DNA of 46,463 bases from assembly GCA_946625165.1 (NCBI GenBank), contig CAMOSR010000003.1:1-46463 (forward strand), in the 5' to 3' direction. This document shows positions 45,720 to 46,463 of this stretch, piece by piece. A program made the translations under genes and the position numbers. Below the pieces are notes generated by a model. That model had not been told where the DNA came from. It saw only the letters and a list, made by a program, of their open reading frames with translations, and searched no databases. The DNA comes from an uncultured Bacillota bacterium (GTDB lineage Bacteria; Bacillota_I; Bacilli_A; RF39; UBA660). The first letter of the stretch is position 1. Every line of letters begins with the position of its first letter.

Positions 45720-46463
45720 ATGAACTTCTTAAAAAAGATATTTGATCACGAATATAAAGAACTAGAACGCTTTCAAAAGATTGCTGACGAAATAGACGCT
45801 TTAGATGAAGAAATGGCTAAATTAACGGATAAAGAGTTAAAAGCAAAAACGGAAGAATTCAAAAAGCGATTAAAAAATGGTGAAACACTAGAAGACATCA
45901 AAGTAGAAGCCTTTGCTGTCGCTAGAGAAGCAGCTTATAGAGTAATTGGTGAAAAACCATATTATGTACAATTATTAGGAGGACTAGCTATTCATTATGG
46001 TAATATAGCAGAGATGAAAACTGGAGAAGGAAAAACTTTAACCTCTATATTACCAGCTTACCTAAACGCCCTAACTGGTGAAGGGGTTCACATTATTACC
46101 GTTAATGAATACCTAGCAGGACGTGATGCCAACTGGATGGGAAAAATCCACGAATTTTTAGGACTTACTGTTGGGATTAACTACCGAGAATATACTCCAG
46201 AGCAAAAAAGAGAAGCCTATTCTTGTGACATTATGTACTCAACTAATAACGAAATAGGATTTGACTACCTAAGAGATAACATGGTAGTTAAAGCTGAAGA
46301 TAGAGTTCAAAGACCACTTAACTTTGTTATAATAGATGAGGTCGACTCAGTATTAATTGATGAAGCAAGAACACCTTTAATCATTTCAGGTGGAAGCATG
46401 CAATCAGCCAACTTATATACAAATGCAGATAAGTTTGTTAAAACTTTAAAAGAAAATGAAGGA
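45720..46463 (+). CDS. secA: Preprotein translocase subunit SecA (truncated by window end)
   Basis: [18 protein letters not shown]...[34 protein letters not shown]...[14 protein letters not shown]...[22 protein letters not shown]. Confidence 0.95.
   Translation, partial: MNFLKKIFDHEYKELERFQKIADEIDALDEEMAKLTDKELKAKTEEFKKRLKNGETLEDIKVEAFAVAREAAYRVIGEKPYYVQLLGGLAIHYGNIAEMKTGEGKTLTSILPAYLNALTGEGVHIITVNEYLAGRDANWMGKIHEFLGLTVGINYREYTPEQKREAYSCDIMYSTNNEIGFDYLRDNMVVKAEDRVQRPLNFVIIDEVDSVLIDEARTPLIISGGSMQSANLYTNADKFVKTLKENEG

Noticed and set aside
1-46463. Possible Mollicutes code 4 (UGA = Trp)
   Set aside because: Clear genes use TGG for Trp and several end at TGA (e.g. 35206-35208), so the standard bacterial code fits.
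1-46463. CRISPR arrays, rRNA genes, complete IS elements
   Set aside because: No regularly spaced direct repeats, rRNA sequence or intact transposase were recognised.

Overview
Low-GC Bacillota-like chromosomal window using the standard bacterial code (UGA is a stop). Bases 1 to ~6.1 kb look like the right-hand part of an integrative element: APH(3')-like phosphotransferase, three GNAT acetyltransferases, an S51 peptidase, a nonsense-interrupted ribbon-helix-helix ORF, a 42-aa SHOCT-like ORF and a large serine recombinase. This element appears to be inserted in the spore-coat gene cotJC: 34 codons of a CotJC N-terminus remain on the minus strand, directly downstream of a fused cotJA-cotJB ORF. 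The rest is mostly chromosomal backbone: SWIM/SNF2 helicase, tRNA-His, dxs, glmS with a glmS ribozyme, addB/addA, an SPFH + TIM44-like zinc-ribbon module, CIRCE-controlled clpB, sortase, two secreted cell-wall proteins, asnB, murE-like ligase, a UvrD-like helicase whose only plausible start is AUU, a TetR-YhgE/Pip pair with a 33-bp operator-like palindrome, a Ca2+-type P-ATPase, a lipoprotein, a rearranged agr quorum-sensing locus, csp, hpf and the start of secA. The strongest leads are (1) the cotJC-interrupting recombinase element, (2) the convergent agr locus with a previously unlisted 39-aa Trp-rich AgrD, (3) the AUU-start helicase, and (4) a candidate three-way-junction RNA in the mobile element. 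All family calls come from motif recognition by eye; no database searches were run.
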